Of a DNA stretch of 64,000 bases, positions 41,520 through 51,914 are shown one piece after another. The position numbers and the translations under genes were made by a program. The DNA is from Lysinibacillus irui. Lineage in GTDB: Bacteria; Bacillota; Bacilli; Bacillales_A; Planococcaceae. The notes beneath the pieces are model-generated. The model was not told the origin of the DNA. It searched no databases and worked only from the letters and a program-made list of their open reading frames with translations. Numbering within the stretch: the stretch's first letter is position 1; each line of letters begins with the position of its first letter. Location: NCBI RefSeq assembly GCF_028877475.1, contig NZ_CP113527.1, positions 1,171,501-1,235,500 on the forward strand, in the 5' to 3' direction.

Positions 41520-41548
41520 TTGACTAAACTGTAAAAGAACAATATATA
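41520..41548 (+). promoter_or_regulatory. Sigma-A promoter of tkt
   Basis: TTGACT (41520-41525), 17 nt, TATATA (41543-41548), 26 nt before the start. Confidence 0.6.
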
Positions 41549-41573
41549 GGACGAGAAAGGATGTCACAATATA

Positions 41574-43568
41574 ATGACTCAACATGCGGATCTATTAGCA
41601 ATTAATGCTATCCGAACTTTGTCAATCGACGCTATTGAAAAAGCAAATTCTGGTCACCCAGGTTTACCGATGGGGGCAGCGCCAATGGCTTATACGCTAT
41701 GGACAAAACAATTACGCCATAATCCAGCCAATCCAAAATGGTATAACCGTGATCGTTTTGTACTGTCAGCTGGTCATGGTTCAATGCTTCTATACAGCTT
41801 ACTTCATCTTGGAGGCTATGGTTTACCAATGGAAGAAATTCAAAATTTCCGCCAATGGGATTCATTAACACCAGGACATCCTGAATACGGTCATACAGTA
41901 GGTGTAGAGGCAACAACTGGTCCTCTTGGTCAAGGGATTGCTATGACTGTTGGTATGGCAATGGCTGAGCGTCATTTAGCGGCTACTTACAATAAACCAG
42001 GTCATGACATCGTTGACCACTACACATTTGCACTATGTGGTGATGGTGACTTAATGGAAGGTGTAGCTGCTGAAGCTATTTCATTAGCAGGCCACTTAAA
42101 ACTTGAAAAATTAATCGTGCTTTACGATTCTAATGATATTTCTTTGGATGGTGACTTAGAAAAGTCATTCTCAGAAAACGTGCAAAAACGTTTTGAATCT
42201 TATGGTTGGAATTACTTAAAAGTAGCAGATGGTACAGATGTTGATGCGATTAATGCTGCCATTGAAGAAGCGAAAAAATCAACTGGCAAACCAACATTAA
42301 TTGAAGTAAAAACGGTTATTGGTTTTGGTTCTCCAAATAAATCTGGTAAAGCAGATTCTCACGGTGCACCACTAGGTACAGATGAAGTTGTTTTAACGAA
42401 AGCTGCCTATGAGTGGGCTCACGAACCGTTCAAGATTCCTGCAGAAGTATATGATACATTTACTGCTGCTGCTGAAGTGCAAGGAGCACAACCAGAGGAA
42501 GCTTGGAATGCTAAATTTGCAGCATATAAAGAAGAATTCCCAGAGTTAGCAGCTCAATTTGAAAAAGCAATGAATGGTGAATTACCAGAGGATTTTGCTT
42601 CTGAATTACCAGTATATGAGGCAGGTAAATCAGTAGCAACGCGTTCTTCATCTGGTGATGCCATCAATGCCATCGCAAAGAAAACACCATCTTTCTTTGG
42701 GGGTTCAGCTGACCTTGCCGGCTCTAATAAAACAACAATGAAGGGCGCTGGTGACTTCTCAGCAGACGATTATGCAGGTCGCAACATCTGGTTCGGTGTT
42801 CGTGAATTTGCAATGGGTGCTGCTATGAACGGTATGGCACTTCACGGTGGTTTAAATGTATTTGGTGGTACGTTCTTCGTGTTCTCAGATTACGTTCGTC
42901 CAGCAGTGCGCCTATCTGCATTAATGGGTCTTCCTGTAACATATGTATTTACACATGACTCAATTGCGGTAGGGGAAGATGGTCCAACTCATGAACCAAT
43001 CGAACACCTTGCATCATTACGTGCAATGCCAAATCTATCTGTTATTCGTCCTGCAGATGCAAACGAATCAGCAGTCGCTTGGGAACTTGCAGTAGCTTCT
43101 GAAAAAACACCAACAGTTTTAGTATTATCTCGTCAAAACTTACCAGTACTTGACGCTTCTATTGAAACAGTACGTGAAGGTGTGACAAAAGGTGCTTATA
43201 CAGTGTCTCCTGCTACAAAAGAAGTTGCAGATGCGATTTTAATCGCAACAGGTTCAGAGGTTTCACTTGCTGTTGAAGCACAAAAAGCATTAAAAGCTGA
43301 AGGAATGGATGTAGCTGTTGTTTCAATGCCATCTATGGATCGCTTTGAAAAACAAGATGCAGCTTACAAAGAATCTGTTCTACCAAAAGCTGTGACAAAA
43401 CGTCTTGCGATTGAAATGGGTGCATCATTCGGCTGGCATAAGTATACTGGCTTTGAAGGTGATGTGCTTGCTATCGATAAATTTGGCGCATCAGCACCAG
43501 GTGAAGTAGTAATGGAAAAATACGGCTTCACGGTAGAAAATGTCGTAGCAAAAGTAAAAGCATTATAA
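41574..43568 (+). CDS. tkt: Transketolase
   Basis: The 664-residue, full-length enzyme transfers two-carbon units in the pentose phosphate pathway using thiamine diphosphate. Visible are the N-terminal [20 protein letters not shown], the TPP-binding [20 protein letters not shown] region, the pyrimidine-domain [12 protein letters not shown] and [16 protein letters not shown], and [20 protein letters not shown] with catalytic histidines. Codon use looks strongly biased, as in highly expressed genes. It sits in the conserved ynzC-tkt-sirA-yneF block. Confidence 0.97.
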   Translation: MTQHADLLAINAIRTLSIDAIEKANSGHPGLPMGAAPMAYTLWTKQLRHNPANPKWYNRDRFVLSAGHGSMLLYSLLHLGGYGLPMEEIQNFRQWDSLTPGHPEYGHTVGVEATTGPLGQGIAMTVGMAMAERHLAATYNKPGHDIVDHYTFALCGDGDLMEGVAAEAISLAGHLKLEKLIVLYDSNDISLDGDLEKSFSENVQKRFESYGWNYLKVADGTDVDAINAAIEEAKKSTGKPTLIEVKTVIGFGSPNKSGKADSHGAPLGTDEVVLTKAAYEWAHEPFKIPAEVYDTFTAAAEVQGAQPEEAWNAKFAAYKEEFPELAAQFEKAMNGELPEDFASELPVYEAGKSVATRSSSGDAINAIAKKTPSFFGGSADLAGSNKTTMKGAGDFSADDYAGRNIWFGVREFAMGAAMNGMALHGGLNVFGGTFFVFSDYVRPAVRLSALMGLPVTYVFTHDSIAVGEDGPTHEPIEHLASLRAMPNLSVIRPADANESAVAWELAVASEKTPTVLVLSRQNLPVLDASIETVREGVTKGAYTVSPATKEVADAILIATGSEVSLAVEAQKALKAEGMDVAVVSMPSMDRFEKQDAAYKESVLPKAVTKRLAIEMGASFGWHKYTGFEGDVLAIDKFGASAPGEVVMEKYGFTVENVVAKVKAL

Positions 43569-43582
43569 AAGAAACAATGAAT

Positions 43583-43632
43583 ACCGCAACACTCAGTGAG
43601 CTTCTTTCTCTGTGTTGCGGTTCTTTTCTTTT
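43583..43632. terminator. Terminator between tkt and the convergent gene
   Basis: ACCGCAACAC (43583-43592) pairs perfectly with GTGTTGCGGT (43612-43621), followed by TCTTTTCTTTTTT. Confidence 0.8.
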
Positions 43633-43943
43633 TTATAGCTTTTTAGTACCGTAATGTATAAAGCCAAGAATTGAGTGACTAGAATACCCATGAAAAGGAT
43701 AAAATCCTTTGTACTACCACCAATTCCTAATTCATCTACGATAATGGCAGAAAACCAAAGAAGCTGACCAGAAACGATGACGGTTAAACTGGCAAAAATA
43801 GTACATAACCAAATGGGTGTTTTTTTGATGCAAACCATAATGAGTAGCAAAATAGAGAACAGAAAAATCACAAGAAAGATAGGATCAAGTAAGGAAAACA
43901 CATTGTTTGTGACAAAGTTATGATAGGTAAAACGATGATCCAT
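43593..43943 (-). CDS. Hypothetical membrane protein
   Basis: I use ATG 43943 (116 residues) after GGGATC; a longer frame to 43994 lacks a ribosome site. Three hydrophobic segments are visible (IFLVIFLFSILLLIMVCI, LCTIFASLTVIVSGQLLWFS, FILFMGILVTQFLALYITVL) and the C-terminus is charged (KSYKKEKNRNTEKEAH). I recognise no family. It overlaps the tkt terminator. Confidence 0.6.
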   Translation of the reverse strand: MDHRFTYHNFVTNNVFSLLDPIFLVIFLFSILLLIMVCIKKTPIWLCTIFASLTVIVSGQLLWFSAIIVDELGIGGSTKDFILFMGILVTQFLALYITVLKSYKKEKNRNTEKEAH

Positions 43944-44090
43944 AAAAGATCCCTTTTTTACAAATATTAACGTATCTAATAAAAAAAGGTTCAATTTGGG
44001 AGTGGGGTAAAAAGAAGAGTGAGTAGTATATGATGTAATTGGTGCACGTCATCATGTAAGTGATCTACCAAAGTACCTCTAAAAGTATAA

Positions 44091-44122
44091 AAAACTGCAT
44101 GCTAACATGCAGTCTTTTTATG
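44091..44122 (-). terminator. Terminator of the lia-type operon
   Basis: ACTGCATG (44094-44101) pairs with CATGCAGT (44106-44113); on the minus strand TTTTTT follows, 8-30 nt past the response regulator stop. Confidence 0.75.
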
Positions 44123-44129
44123 TAGGAGG

Positions 44130-44768
44130 CTATTTAGCGAGCCCATTTTGAAAGGCGTAGACAACAGCTTGTGTGCGATCTTGCACTTCTAGCTTAGCCA
44201 AAATATTGCTTACATGCGTCTTTACCGTTTTTAAGGCGATATATAGCTCGTCGGCGATTTCCTGATTGGCTTTGCCCTGTGCCATCAGCAATAATACTTC
44301 CATTTCACGGTCAGTAAGTTGCTCGTAAAGGGGCGTATTATTACCGTGACGCATACGGTGCATCATTTTGGATGTTACCTCTGGCTCTAATACCGTTTCG
44401 CCACCTATTGTTTTACGGATAGCATCGGCAATTTGTTTTGCATTTGATGTTTTTAGAATATAACTCACTGCCCCAGCCTCTAAGGCAGGATAGACTTTAT
44501 CATCATCTAAAAAACTAGTGACCATCATAATTTTTGCCTCAGGCCATGCCGCTAAAATTTCTGCTGTTGCCTCTGCTCCTGTCATGATCGGCATGACATT
44601 ATCCATTAAAATTATATCAGGTCTAAGTTCAAGGGCACGTTCTACAGCCTCTTTGCCATTTTCAGCCTCTCCAACAACTGTAATATCCGGTTGTGCTGAT
44701 AAATACGCTGAGACACCAATACGTACCATTTCATGATCATCCGCTATGAGCACTTGTATCATCGTCAT
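44130..44768 (-). CDS. liaR: LiaR/VraR-type response regulator
   Basis: The 212-residue NarL/LuxR-type regulator has a receiver domain ([15 protein letters not shown], phosphoacceptor in LMDNVMPI at about D56, and [20 protein letters not shown] then LK) and a LuxR helix-turn-helix ([20 protein letters not shown] then [20 protein letters not shown]). GGAGGAGA precedes ATG 44768, and the gene overlaps liaS by about 30 nt. It regulates the envelope-stress operon that includes itself. Confidence 0.9.
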   Translation of the reverse strand: MTMIQVLIADDHEMVRIGVSAYLSAQPDITVVGEAENGKEAVERALELRPDIILMDNVMPIMTGAEATAEILAAWPEAKIMMVTSFLDDDKVYPALEAGAVSYILKTSNAKQIADAIRKTIGGETVLEPEVTSKMMHRMRHGNNTPLYEQLTDREMEVLLLMAQGKANQEIADELYIALKTVKTHVSNILAKLEVQDRTQAVVYAFQNGLAK

Positions 44769-45777
44769 TGATCTCCTCCTTATGCAGTGGAATTTTAACC
44801 TCCACTATCGTTCCTTCTCCAGGCACTGACACAATTTTATAAGTGCAACCAATTTCAACTGCCCGTTCTGCTATATTTTGTAAGCCATAGGAAGTGGATT
44901 TATCTGCCTCTACATCAAAGCCTAACCCATTATCTTGAATTCGTAAAATAGCTAAGTCGTCTCGTGCAACTAAAAGTAACTCCACTTCACTTGCCTTAGC
45001 ATGACGAAGTGTATTGGAGAGCGCTTCCTGAGCAATACGGAATAAATGGTCTTCCTCTGCCTTGGTTAAGGCCATTTCCTCTAACTCATATTCAATATGA
45101 AAATAAACTTTTTGCTGAAGCTCAATAATCAATTCCTCTAAGCCTTGTGCCAATGTTTTATTGTGTAGCGCTACAGGTCGTAAATGCAGCAATAATGCAC
45201 GCATTTCAAGCTGAGCTTGTTGAACAATTTTCTCCACTTGTTTTAAACTCGTAGCATTTTCGTCATTTTCAGTTAATGCGGAGAGCAACATGGAGGCAGC
45301 AAACAGTTGCTGTGACACGGAATCATGCAGTTCTCGAGCAAGTCGTTGGCGTTCAGCAATTATGCGCTCCTGAATAATTTTGTCATTAGCTTCCGCCCGT
45401 TCATTAGATAAACGCTGTAAGCTTTTACGCTGTGTATCAATTAATTCACTTGTTTGAATAAGTGCTTTTTTTAATGGCTTTGGTAAAGCTTGCTTTTTAG
45501 GAAAAATAAAATCTGGCTCGATTAATTGCTTCACGATACGTGTTGCTTGAGCTTCTCGTGCACGAGCAGTCATACTAATCCAGCTAGCAAACAGGAAGCT
45601 GAGTGCAAAAAGGCTAACAACAATGATTCCACCTAGAGGAAAATTATCGTAATTCTGTTGCCATAAAGGCTCCCATCTTTTTTCGTCTGGGTTTCCCCAA
45701 ACAGCCACAAGCAGCCCAAATGTAGCACTCATTAAAATGAAAAATAAAGTAAACAATCTTGAGATAAAGGCAATCAT
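44737..45777 (-). CDS. liaS: LiaS/VraS-type sensor histidine kinase
   Basis: The start ATG 45777 overlaps the liaF stop (ATGA) and has GGAGGTG upstream, giving 346 residues. Two N-terminal helices with a short loop (about 5-25 and 47-68) are followed by a linker, the HisKA_3 motif [20 protein letters not shown] (H151) and a HATPase domain ([36 protein letters not shown]). Such intramembrane-sensing kinases detect cell-wall antibiotics and phosphorylate LiaR. Confidence 0.9.
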   Translation of the reverse strand: MIAFISRLFTLFFILMSATFGLLVAVWGNPDEKRWEPLWQQNYDNFPLGGIIVVSLFALSFLFASWISMTARAREAQATRIVKQLIEPDFIFPKKQALPKPLKKALIQTSELIDTQRKSLQRLSNERAEANDKIIQERIIAERQRLARELHDSVSQQLFAASMLLSALTENDENATSLKQVEKIVQQAQLEMRALLLHLRPVALHNKTLAQGLEELIIELQQKVYFHIEYELEEMALTKAEEDHLFRIAQEALSNTLRHAKASEVELLLVARDDLAILRIQDNGLGFDVEADKSTSYGLQNIAERAVEIGCTYKIVSVPGEGTIVEVKIPLHKEEINDDDTSAHSG

Positions 45778-46466
45778 TTGCGTAGCACCTCCAAATCTCC
45801 AAGCCATGTTGCGACATGAATAATCAAAATACGTTTTGCATCCTCAGGGTTGCCATCGGAGAAGCTAACACTTTCATTTAATATACGTTGTGGCCCTACA
45901 TGTAAGCATGTAAGCTCACCAAATAATGTTGTATAGTGTAAACGGAAAGGGATTTCATATGGAATATAGATCTGAACTTTGCCGATACCTTGCCGAATCG
46001 TAATAAGACTAGTACCAGCAGGTAAAATGGTTTGTGTTGTATCAATAGTTATATCTCCTGCAAGGCGTTGAATTTGGACATCTTGCCATTTATACGCTTC
46101 CGTAGGAGCAGGTATTGTACCGATTAAGTCATTTTTAGTCGCAGGGAGTTTTTCAAATAGCTCTGCACCAACCACTTTTGGCTCGTTTTCTCGTTGTAAG
46201 TATTGATAGAGCATATATAAGAGCATGATTACAATGAATAAACGTAAGCTCCACATAGTAAACAGAGCAACCGCAATAAAGAAAATTCCTGTCCATTTGA
46301 AAAAACGTACTTTTTTGGAAAAACTTAAATAGAGAAGTACTGCCCCAATCAATAAACAGAAGGCGCCACCATTATTAAAAATAGTGAGCTCTACAAAAAC
46401 GAGTAAAAAGAAGCATAGTACCCAAAATGTGAGCTTATTAGTTGTGAAATTTTGCAAGAGGGTCAC
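45774..46466 (-). CDS. liaF: LiaF-type membrane regulator
   Basis: The 230-residue protein has four N-terminal membrane helices (residues 10-95) and a C-terminal LiaF-like (DUF2154) beta domain: DVQIQRLAGDITIDTTQTIL, VQIYIPYEIPFRLHYTTLFG and a WLGDLEVLR end. LiaF keeps LiaS inactive without stress. It overlaps liaS by 4 nt and follows liaH after 103 nt that contain a hairpin. Confidence 0.88.
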   Translation of the reverse strand: MTLLQNFTTNKLTFWVLCFFLLVFVELTIFNNGGAFCLLIGAVLLYLSFSKKVRFFKWTGIFFIAVALFTMWSLRLFIVIMLLYMLYQYLQRENEPKVVGAELFEKLPATKNDLIGTIPAPTEAYKWQDVQIQRLAGDITIDTTQTILPAGTSLITIRQGIGKVQIYIPYEIPFRLHYTTLFGELTCLHVGPQRILNESVSFSDGNPEDAKRILIIHVATWLGDLEVLRK

Positions 46467-46526
46467 CCTTCCTTCTACTAATAGTATAAGAGAGGGAATG
46501 GGTCCCTCTAATTTAAAACGTGAAAG

Positions 46527-46551
46527 AATGCGCCTTATAAAGTTGGCGCAT
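46527..46551 (-). terminator. Attenuator-like hairpin between liaH and liaF
   Basis: AATGCGCC (46527-46534) pairs perfectly with GGCGCATT (46544-46551); on the minus strand TTCTTTC follows. It would let the LiaI/LiaH genes be made in excess over LiaFSR. Confidence 0.5.
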
Positions 46552-46569
46552 TGCTTTCATTATATCATG

Positions 46570-47208
46570 TTATTTATTTTCAATTAGCAGTGGTGAGCTT
46601 TCTTCGGCTGCTTTTTTTTCTAATTCTGCCAATCTTGCCTCAAAAGTTGTAACCTCATGATCTTTGTCGATTTGGTAAGCTAATTTATCAATATAGGCTT
46701 CTAAATCTTCAAAATTTGTTTTATTGTTTTTGGCAATCATACCGTCCATTTGATGATGAGCACGTGTTACGTTTTCTTTCCCCATCAACTGTAATTGACG
46801 TACTTTCATGTCTTTAATTTTATGTTTCATTGTTTCGAATTTGCGCTCAAGCTCGAAGTATTCTCGTGTACTCGCCTCAATACTTGCTTGTAATGTATGG
46901 TTTCGCGCTGTGTAAGCTGTTACTTCATCTGTTGCGAAATCAATTAAATCTTGCTCTCCGCTAGTTGTTGCTAACGCCAATTGAGATTCACGTTTTGCGA
47001 GTAATTCAGCGTTCTCTTTAAATTCTTGCTCCAATTTTTCCTTTAATTGCCCTTGACGTTCTAATAATTTACCTGTTTGTTCTGTTTGTTTTTCTGCCTC
47101 GCGAATGTACTGGTTTAACATCGCAATTGGATTTTTTTGTTCCTTTTTATCAAATAGGTGATGTATGTCCGCCTCTACTGTATATCTAAAACGTTGAAAT
47201 AAATTCAT
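46570..47208 (-). CDS. liaH: PspA/IM30 family protein (LiaH-like)
   Basis: The 212-residue protein is almost wholly coiled coil, starting MNLFQRFRYTVEADIHHLFD (membrane-binding helix), PIAMLNQYIREAEKQTEQTG and FELERKFETMKHKIKDMKVR, typical of PspA/IM30/LiaH. These proteins form large rings that support damaged membranes. It lies 15 nt behind the LiaI-like gene, and together they are the effector part of the lia stress operon. Confidence 0.87.
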   Translation of the reverse strand: MNLFQRFRYTVEADIHHLFDKKEQKNPIAMLNQYIREAEKQTEQTGKLLERQGQLKEKLEQEFKENAELLAKRESQLALATTSGEQDLIDFATDEVTAYTARNHTLQASIEASTREYFELERKFETMKHKIKDMKVRQLQLMGKENVTRAHHQMDGMIAKNNKTNFEDLEAYIDKLAYQIDKDHEVTTFEARLAELEKKAAEESSPLLIENK

Positions 47209-47223
47209 GTAAATTCGCTCCTT

Positions 47224-47580
47224 TTATTTTGTTAGATTTGACCATTCTTTTTCAAAGTTTGTAAATGGATCTTCTTCTTTTTTCCCTTCAATTGTAGGGA
47301 TTTTTACATCTTCGCCATTCCATTTTTTATAGATGACGTAGATAATAGCGATTGCTGCAAGACCGATCATGGCTGGAATGTTAGAAACTGCAGATAGGAC
47401 TCCGATTAGACCAACCGTAAACCAGAAAATTTTCCCGAATGTGGATTTGCTAGCGATGTAGAAATGCATGCCCAGTGCTACAAATAATCCGGAGAATAGT
47501 AAGCCTGCAAGTGGTCCGATTAAGGCAAGTGCAACACATGCTGCGATGACGCCTCCAGTTAATAAAAGAAATTTTCTCAT
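47224..47580 (-). CDS. LiaI-like (lmo0954 family) membrane protein
   Basis: The 118-residue protein has four hydrophobic segments (RKFLLLTGGVIAACVALALI, AGLLFSGLFVALGMHFYIAS, IFWFTVGLIGVLSAVSNIPA, MIGLAAIAIIYVIYKKW) and a charged tail. Proteins of this kind anchor PspA/LiaH at the membrane. AAAGGAGC precedes ATG 47580. It is the first gene of the five-gene stress operon. It is not a close match to B. subtilis LiaI, hence no symbol. Confidence 0.8.
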   Translation of the reverse strand: MRKFLLLTGGVIAACVALALIGPLAGLLFSGLFVALGMHFYIASKSTFGKIFWFTVGLIGVLSAVSNIPAMIGLAAIAIIYVIYKKWNGEDVKIPTIEGKKEEDPFTNFEKEWSNLTK

Positions 47581-47626
47581 TTGTTTTAGCTCCTTTCGTT
47601 TGTACCTTTATGTTACCTATTTGCAT

Positions 47627-47646
47627 GATTGTCTAAAACGGACTCG
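47627..47646. promoter_or_regulatory. Possible LiaR-binding inverted repeat
   Basis: GATTGTCTAAAACGGACTCG lies 47-66 nt upstream of the operon's first start; the GTC/GAC half-sites and spacing fit a NarL-type regulator site. Weak evidence. Confidence 0.3.
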
Positions 47647-47920
47647 AAATTGATTTTGTACTAGGTCTTGAGGCGGAGCTTCTTCTAAGCAGCAGTAATA
47701 GAGGGGATTTCGGAGTGTTTTACGACTTACTTTTACTATTTTTGATAACTATTCATCGATTTCTAATGCGAATTTTAGCTTTTGTCATAAAGTCATTTTT
47801 AGAACCGAAACTAGAATTTTTTCGACAAAAATAGAAGATAGATCCTTCCTTCGTTTGACAAATTAACAAGAGTGGATGAGCTATACTTATGGAAAAGAAA
47901 CGAGCGAAGGAGGATTTCTG

Positions 47921-48346
47921 TTGAGAACCTATTCTATATATAAAATAAAAGAAGAGCATTTAACGTTTATTTTTGGCAGAGAGCGTAAGTTGTTGGAAAT
48001 GATGCAAGGCTGTGAAGACGCCAATGAGAAATCCTTAAAAGAGCTTGCCTATATATGCGAATCCGTTCGTTTTGAAGAAATTGCAGCAATGTTGGAGCAT
48101 CAACTTGATTCTAAATATGCCCATTTAGAAAGAGCTCGCAATGCTTTGTTTTTAGAACATCCTATAAAAGGCAAAATGGCTATTTATTTAGTCGATCGTA
48201 AAATTTGCGTTTATTGCGAAGGTTCGCGAATGCTAGATTTAGATCTATTTCAAATGCTTGCTAAAATGAGTGAACGGTTTATTGCTTTTAATAAACAGGA
48301 TAATGAGTGTGGGTGGTTAAAGCCGATGAAGTATACAATGCACTAG
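47921..48346 (+). CDS. sirA: SirA, sporulation inhibitor of replication
   Basis: The protein starts at TTG 47921 (141 residues) after AAGGAGG. Sequence cues to B. subtilis SirA (YneE) are the N-terminal TYSIYKIKEEHLTFIFGRE and the C-terminal GWLKPMK. SirA binds DnaA domain I and blocks re-replication at the onset of sporulation. Its place directly before yneF matches B. subtilis. Overall similarity is modest, so the call also rests on synteny. Confidence 0.78.
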   Translation: MRTYSIYKIKEEHLTFIFGRERKLLEMMQGCEDANEKSLKELAYICESVRFEEIAAMLEHQLDSKYAHLERARNALFLEHPIKGKMAIYLVDRKICVYCEGSRMLDLDLFQMLAKMSERFIAFNKQDNECGWLKPMKYTMH

Positions 48347-48444
48347 GAAAATTCACTACAATATATAGTAACATGCTATCATTTGGTGTATAATGGAGCG
48401 TGGAGAGTTTTTCTCGGTATATTGTAGTGGAGGAGGTTGGTTGT

Positions 48445-48663
48445 ATGCCTACATGGGGCTGGATTATTATCGTAATTATCGCATTAGCAGCGGGCGCGGC
48501 ACTTGGTTTCTATTTCGCTCGTCAAGCTATGATGAAATATTTAAAAGAAAACCCACCTATTAATGAGCAAATGATTCGAATGATGATGGCACAAATGGGT
48601 CGTACGCCGTCTGAAAAGCAAGTACGTCAAATGATGGCACAAATGAATAAATTCCAAAAGTAA
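48445..48663 (+). CDS. yneF: YneF family protein (UPF0154)
   Basis: The 72-residue protein has one N-terminal membrane helix (WGWIIIVIIALAAGAALGFY), then YLKENPPINEQMIRMMMAQM and GRTPSEKQVRQMMAQMNKFQ, the invariant UPF0154 pattern. GGAGGAGG precedes ATG 48445. Function is unknown, though it is conserved throughout Bacilli. It follows sirA by 98 nt. Confidence 0.92.
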   Translation: MPTWGWIIIVIIALAAGAALGFYFARQAMMKYLKENPPINEQMIRMMMAQMGRTPSEKQVRQMMAQMNKFQK

Positions 48664-48720
48664 TCGGAATTTTTAAGGAGCAGCTAGTTTCAGTAACTGG
48701 TTGCTTTTTTCGTGGGTTCA

Positions 48721-48767
48721 AAAAGAAGGGATTATCTCAAAAGTAAATTGAGATAATCCCTTCTTTT
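48721..48767. terminator. Strong bidirectional terminator
   Basis: A near-perfect 20-bp stem (48721-48740 with 48748-48767) has A and T runs at its ends. It separates yneF from luxS. Confidence 0.85.
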
Positions 48768-49008
48768 TGTTTAAGAAATGTTTAATAATGGAGCAGCTAT
48801 ACATTTTTTATCTCAAATATTCAACACTTCTATTATTTCATGAAGGACAAAAAAGCGGATATCGAAAACCCCTTGAAATGGGAGGAACATATTATCAGAT
48901 TGTTATTCTCTTTAAAAATATAAAATTTCATGCAATTTAAAATATTTACACTTATTTTTGGGAAACTAGCTATAATAGGTAGTATTGATAGAAAAGGAGC
49001 TGTTAGAA

Positions 49009-49479
49009 ATGGAACGTGAAAAGACAAATGTAGAAAGTTTTGATCTGGATCATACGAAAGTAAAAGCACCGTATGTTCGTTTAGCAGGTGTTAAAACTGG
49101 GAAAAATGGCGATGAAGTGTACAAATACGATATACGCTTTAAACAGCCCAATAAAGAGCACATGGAAATGCCAGCCTTACATTCTTTAGAGCATTTATCA
49201 GCTGATATTATCCGCAATTACTCTGATCATATTGTTGATTTCAGTCCAATGGGTTGCCAAACAGGCTTCTATGTATCACTTATTAATCACAATGATTATG
49301 AAGATTTATTATCTATTTTGGAAAAAACCTTTACAGATGTGACGAAAGCAACAGCAGTGCCTGCATGCAATGAGGTGCAATGTGGATGGGCGGCGAGCCA
49401 TAGCTTGGAAGGGGCACAAGCCTTAGCGAAAGAATTTTTAGCAAAACGTGATGAATGGCATATCGTTTTTGCGGAATAA
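49009..49479 (+). CDS. luxS: LuxS, S-ribosylhomocysteine lyase
   Basis: Start ATG 49009 (156 residues) after AAAGGAG. LuxS splits S-ribosylhomocysteine to homocysteine and the AI-2 precursor DPD. The metal ligands are H58 and H62 in [10 protein letters not shown] and C124 in [11 protein letters not shown]; the general acid/base C82 is in PMGCQTGFY. It ends in a terminator and forms its own unit. No pfs gene is adjacent. Confidence 0.97.
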   Translation: MEREKTNVESFDLDHTKVKAPYVRLAGVKTGKNGDEVYKYDIRFKQPNKEHMEMPALHSLEHLSADIIRNYSDHIVDFSPMGCQTGFYVSLINHNDYEDLLSILEKTFTDVTKATAVPACNEVQCGWAASHSLEGAQALAKEFLAKRDEWHIVFAE

Positions 49480-49487
49480 AATAACTT

Positions 49488-49523
49488 AAAAACCTTGCGT
49501 GATTTTTAATCAGCAAGGTTTTT
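49488..49523 (+). terminator. Terminator after luxS
   Basis: AAAAACCTTGC (49488-49498) pairs perfectly with GCAAGGTTTTT (49513-49523). Confidence 0.8.
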
Positions 49524-49529
49524 ATATTG

Positions 49530-50501
49530 CTAAAAATGGAAAGGTATGACGTTGGAGGAGGAAGAATCTCGATTTATTTTTTGGTAAATAAAACTTTCTA
49601 AAAAATCATGAATTAAATCTTCATATTCATCCATATTTTCATTAAAGGACTGTGCATGTGCACCTGTATCAAAGAGTTTTAATTTTTTTGGACCTACTTT
49701 TTTATTGTATAAATCAAGTGACATAGAGGCTGGAATAAATGTATCTGGAATACTATGGATAAAAAGTATTGGCTTTTCAATATGGGTAACTGCTTCAGCA
49801 GGTGTGACACTTTTAAAAGAGTAGCCATCTCTTAGGCGAACGAAGAAATCGGCAAAACGGATGGGTATAATGGAACCGTATTTAAATTCTGTTTTGGCGA
49901 TTTGCTTGAGAAGCATCGAAAAGTCAGAGAACGCACAATCGGAAATGTAAAAATCAGCACCATCTTCTACTGTCCCAGCATACAGTAGCATAGTTGCAGC
50001 ACCCATGGATTCACCATGAATACCAAGAATAGCATCCTCACCAATCATCGCCTTGACTGTTTTCACAACCGCATCCAGATCGTTTTTCTCATAATAGCCG
50101 TAACTCGTAGTTTTGCCTCCAGATTCACCGTGGCGACGGTGGTCAAAAATAACTGAATTATAGCCAAGTCTTTCAAATAATCGCGCGTATTTTACGGAAT
50201 TTATTTTATTTTCCGTAACACCATGACAAATGATAATGGTGTTATTGGTTTCCAAAGGTTGAAACATAATGCCGCGAATGGTGTAACCATTTGGAGAATC
50301 AATATTGAGTTCACACTTCAAATTATTATTATACCAAGCTTCGTCAAAGCGCTTAGCTGTCGTTTCACGTTCGCGAACAAATTCAGGATCTTTTTGCTGT
50401 ATATACATTAATTTATTGGAAAGCGCGAAGCCGAACAAACCTGTTGCAGCCGCGGCTAGCGTTGTCGTAATACCAGAAAATAAAAGCATCTTCTTTTTCA
50501 T
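49530..50501 (-). CDS. yqkD: Alpha/beta hydrolase, YqkD type
   Basis: The 323-residue protein has an N-terminal membrane anchor (LLFSGITTTLAAAATGLFGF) and an alpha/beta hydrolase domain: ICHGVTENKINSVKYARLFE (oxyanion-hole HG), nucleophile GIHGESMGAATML, and the acid and histidine in SIPDTFIPA and DTGAHAQSF. It matches B. subtilis YqkD, whose substrate is unknown, and lies in the same yqkD-yqkE-yqkF-nudF-fur context. Confidence 0.85.
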   Translation of the reverse strand: MKKKMLLFSGITTTLAAAATGLFGFALSNKLMYIQQKDPEFVRERETTAKRFDEAWYNNNLKCELNIDSPNGYTIRGIMFQPLETNNTIIICHGVTENKINSVKYARLFERLGYNSVIFDHRRHGESGGKTTSYGYYEKNDLDAVVKTVKAMIGEDAILGIHGESMGAATMLLYAGTVEDGADFYISDCAFSDFSMLLKQIAKTEFKYGSIIPIRFADFFVRLRDGYSFKSVTPAEAVTHIEKPILFIHSIPDTFIPASMSLDLYNKKVGPKKLKLFDTGAHAQSFNENMDEYEDLIHDFLESFIYQKINRDSSSSNVIPFHF

Positions 50502-50707
50502 CTAAAACACCTCCACATGCTATTTCTTATTTGTAATGTTCCCAACTAAGATTGTTTAAAACACGTCAACATTTTACAATAACTTTGGCAAAACTGCGAT
50601 TATTTCTATTATCGAAAATCGTCAAAACATTTGTTAAAATATACATATCTGCTAGTAGCATATGCATGCAGTGTTGATTTTTGAACGGGGAAAAGGGGAG
50701 AATGGAC

Positions 50708-51892
50708 ATGACAAATGAGGTAGTAATCGTGAGTGCTGTGCGTACAGCTATAGGCTCATTTCAAGGGACATTGAAAGACGTACCAGCAACAACTTTAGGT
50801 AGTATTGTCATTAAAGAAGCATTAGCTCGTGCAGGTGTAGCAAAAGAGCAGGTCGATGAGGTGATTATGGGGAACGTCTTATCAGCAGGACTTGGGCAGA
50901 ACCCAGCGCGGCAGGCAGCGATAAAGGCTGGTTTACCACATGAAGTGTCAGCTTTAACCATCAATAAAGTATGTGGATCTGGTTTAAAGGCTGTTCATTT
51001 AGCAACACAGGCCATTTTAGCAGGAGATGCTGATATTATTGTTGCAGGTGGCTTTGAAAATATGAGTCAAGCGCCTTATGTCTTAAAAAATGCACGAGAA
51101 GGCTTCCGTATGGGAGATCAAAAGGTAGTCGATACAATGATTCATGATGGCTTGTGGTGTGCGTTTAATGATTATCATATGGGAATTACAGCAGAAAACC
51201 TATGTGATATGTACGAGATTTCACGAGAAGAGCAGGATGATTTCGCAGCTCGCTCACAGCAACGTGCAGAGGCCGCAATTTCTGCAGGCAAGTTTGAAGA
51301 TGAGATTGTCGCTGTAGAGATTCCTCAGCGCAAAGGTGAGCCTATTCTTTTCGAAAAGGATGAGTTTCCTCGAGCAGGTGTGACAGCAGATTCTCTTGCA
51401 AAGTTACGTCCAGCATTTAAAAAAGATGGATCAGTAACAGCAGCGAATGCATCAGGCATTAACGATGGTGCCGCAGCCGTTGTTGTGATGTCAAAGGAAA
51501 AGGCACAAGAGCTCGGTATTCAACCAATGGCCATCATATCTGCTAATGCCAGCGCAGGAGTCGATCCAGCCATTATGGGAACAGGTCCTGTCAAAGCAGT
51601 GCAAAAAGCGCTAAAAAAGGCAGGGGCAACATTAGATGATGTGGATTTAATTGAAGCAAATGAAGCATTTGCAGCACAATCGATTGCTGTAGATCGTGAA
51701 TTAAGCTTTAATCATGATAAACTAAATGTTAACGGGGGTGCGATTGCTCTTGGTCACCCAATCGGTGCAAGTGGTGCTCGAATTTTAGTGACGCTGTTAC
51801 ATGAGATGGAAAAGCGTGATGCAAAAACGGGCTTAGCCACATTATGTATTGGTGGTGGACAAGGCGTAGCAACTGTTGTCAAGCGCCCTTAA
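50708..51892 (+). CDS. Acetyl-CoA acetyltransferase (thiolase)
   Basis: I start at ATG 50708 (394 residues), 7 nt after GGGGAG. Thiolase motifs are the acylated cysteine [12 protein letters not shown] (C89), the histidine in [16 protein letters not shown], and the second cysteine in [14 protein letters not shown]. It condenses two acetyl-CoA or cleaves acetoacetyl-CoA. The next gene (yqkE) starts 22 nt downstream. It is inserted into the yqk block relative to B. subtilis. Confidence 0.93.
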   Translation: MTNEVVIVSAVRTAIGSFQGTLKDVPATTLGSIVIKEALARAGVAKEQVDEVIMGNVLSAGLGQNPARQAAIKAGLPHEVSALTINKVCGSGLKAVHLATQAILAGDADIIVAGGFENMSQAPYVLKNAREGFRMGDQKVVDTMIHDGLWCAFNDYHMGITAENLCDMYEISREEQDDFAARSQQRAEAAISAGKFEDEIVAVEIPQRKGEPILFEKDEFPRAGVTADSLAKLRPAFKKDGSVTAANASGINDGAAAVVVMSKEKAQELGIQPMAIISANASAGVDPAIMGTGPVKAVQKALKKAGATLDDVDLIEANEAFAAQSIAVDRELSFNHDKLNVNGGAIALGHPIGASGARILVTLLHEMEKRDAKTGLATLCIGGGQGVATVVKRP

Positions 51893-51914
51893 TGTCAATA
51901 AGTAGGTGAATGGA

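Noticed and set aside
44737..45807. Frameshift or fusion between liaF and liaS
   Set aside because: The long overlap disappears when liaS starts at ATG 45777, which has a proper ribosome site and an ATGA junction.
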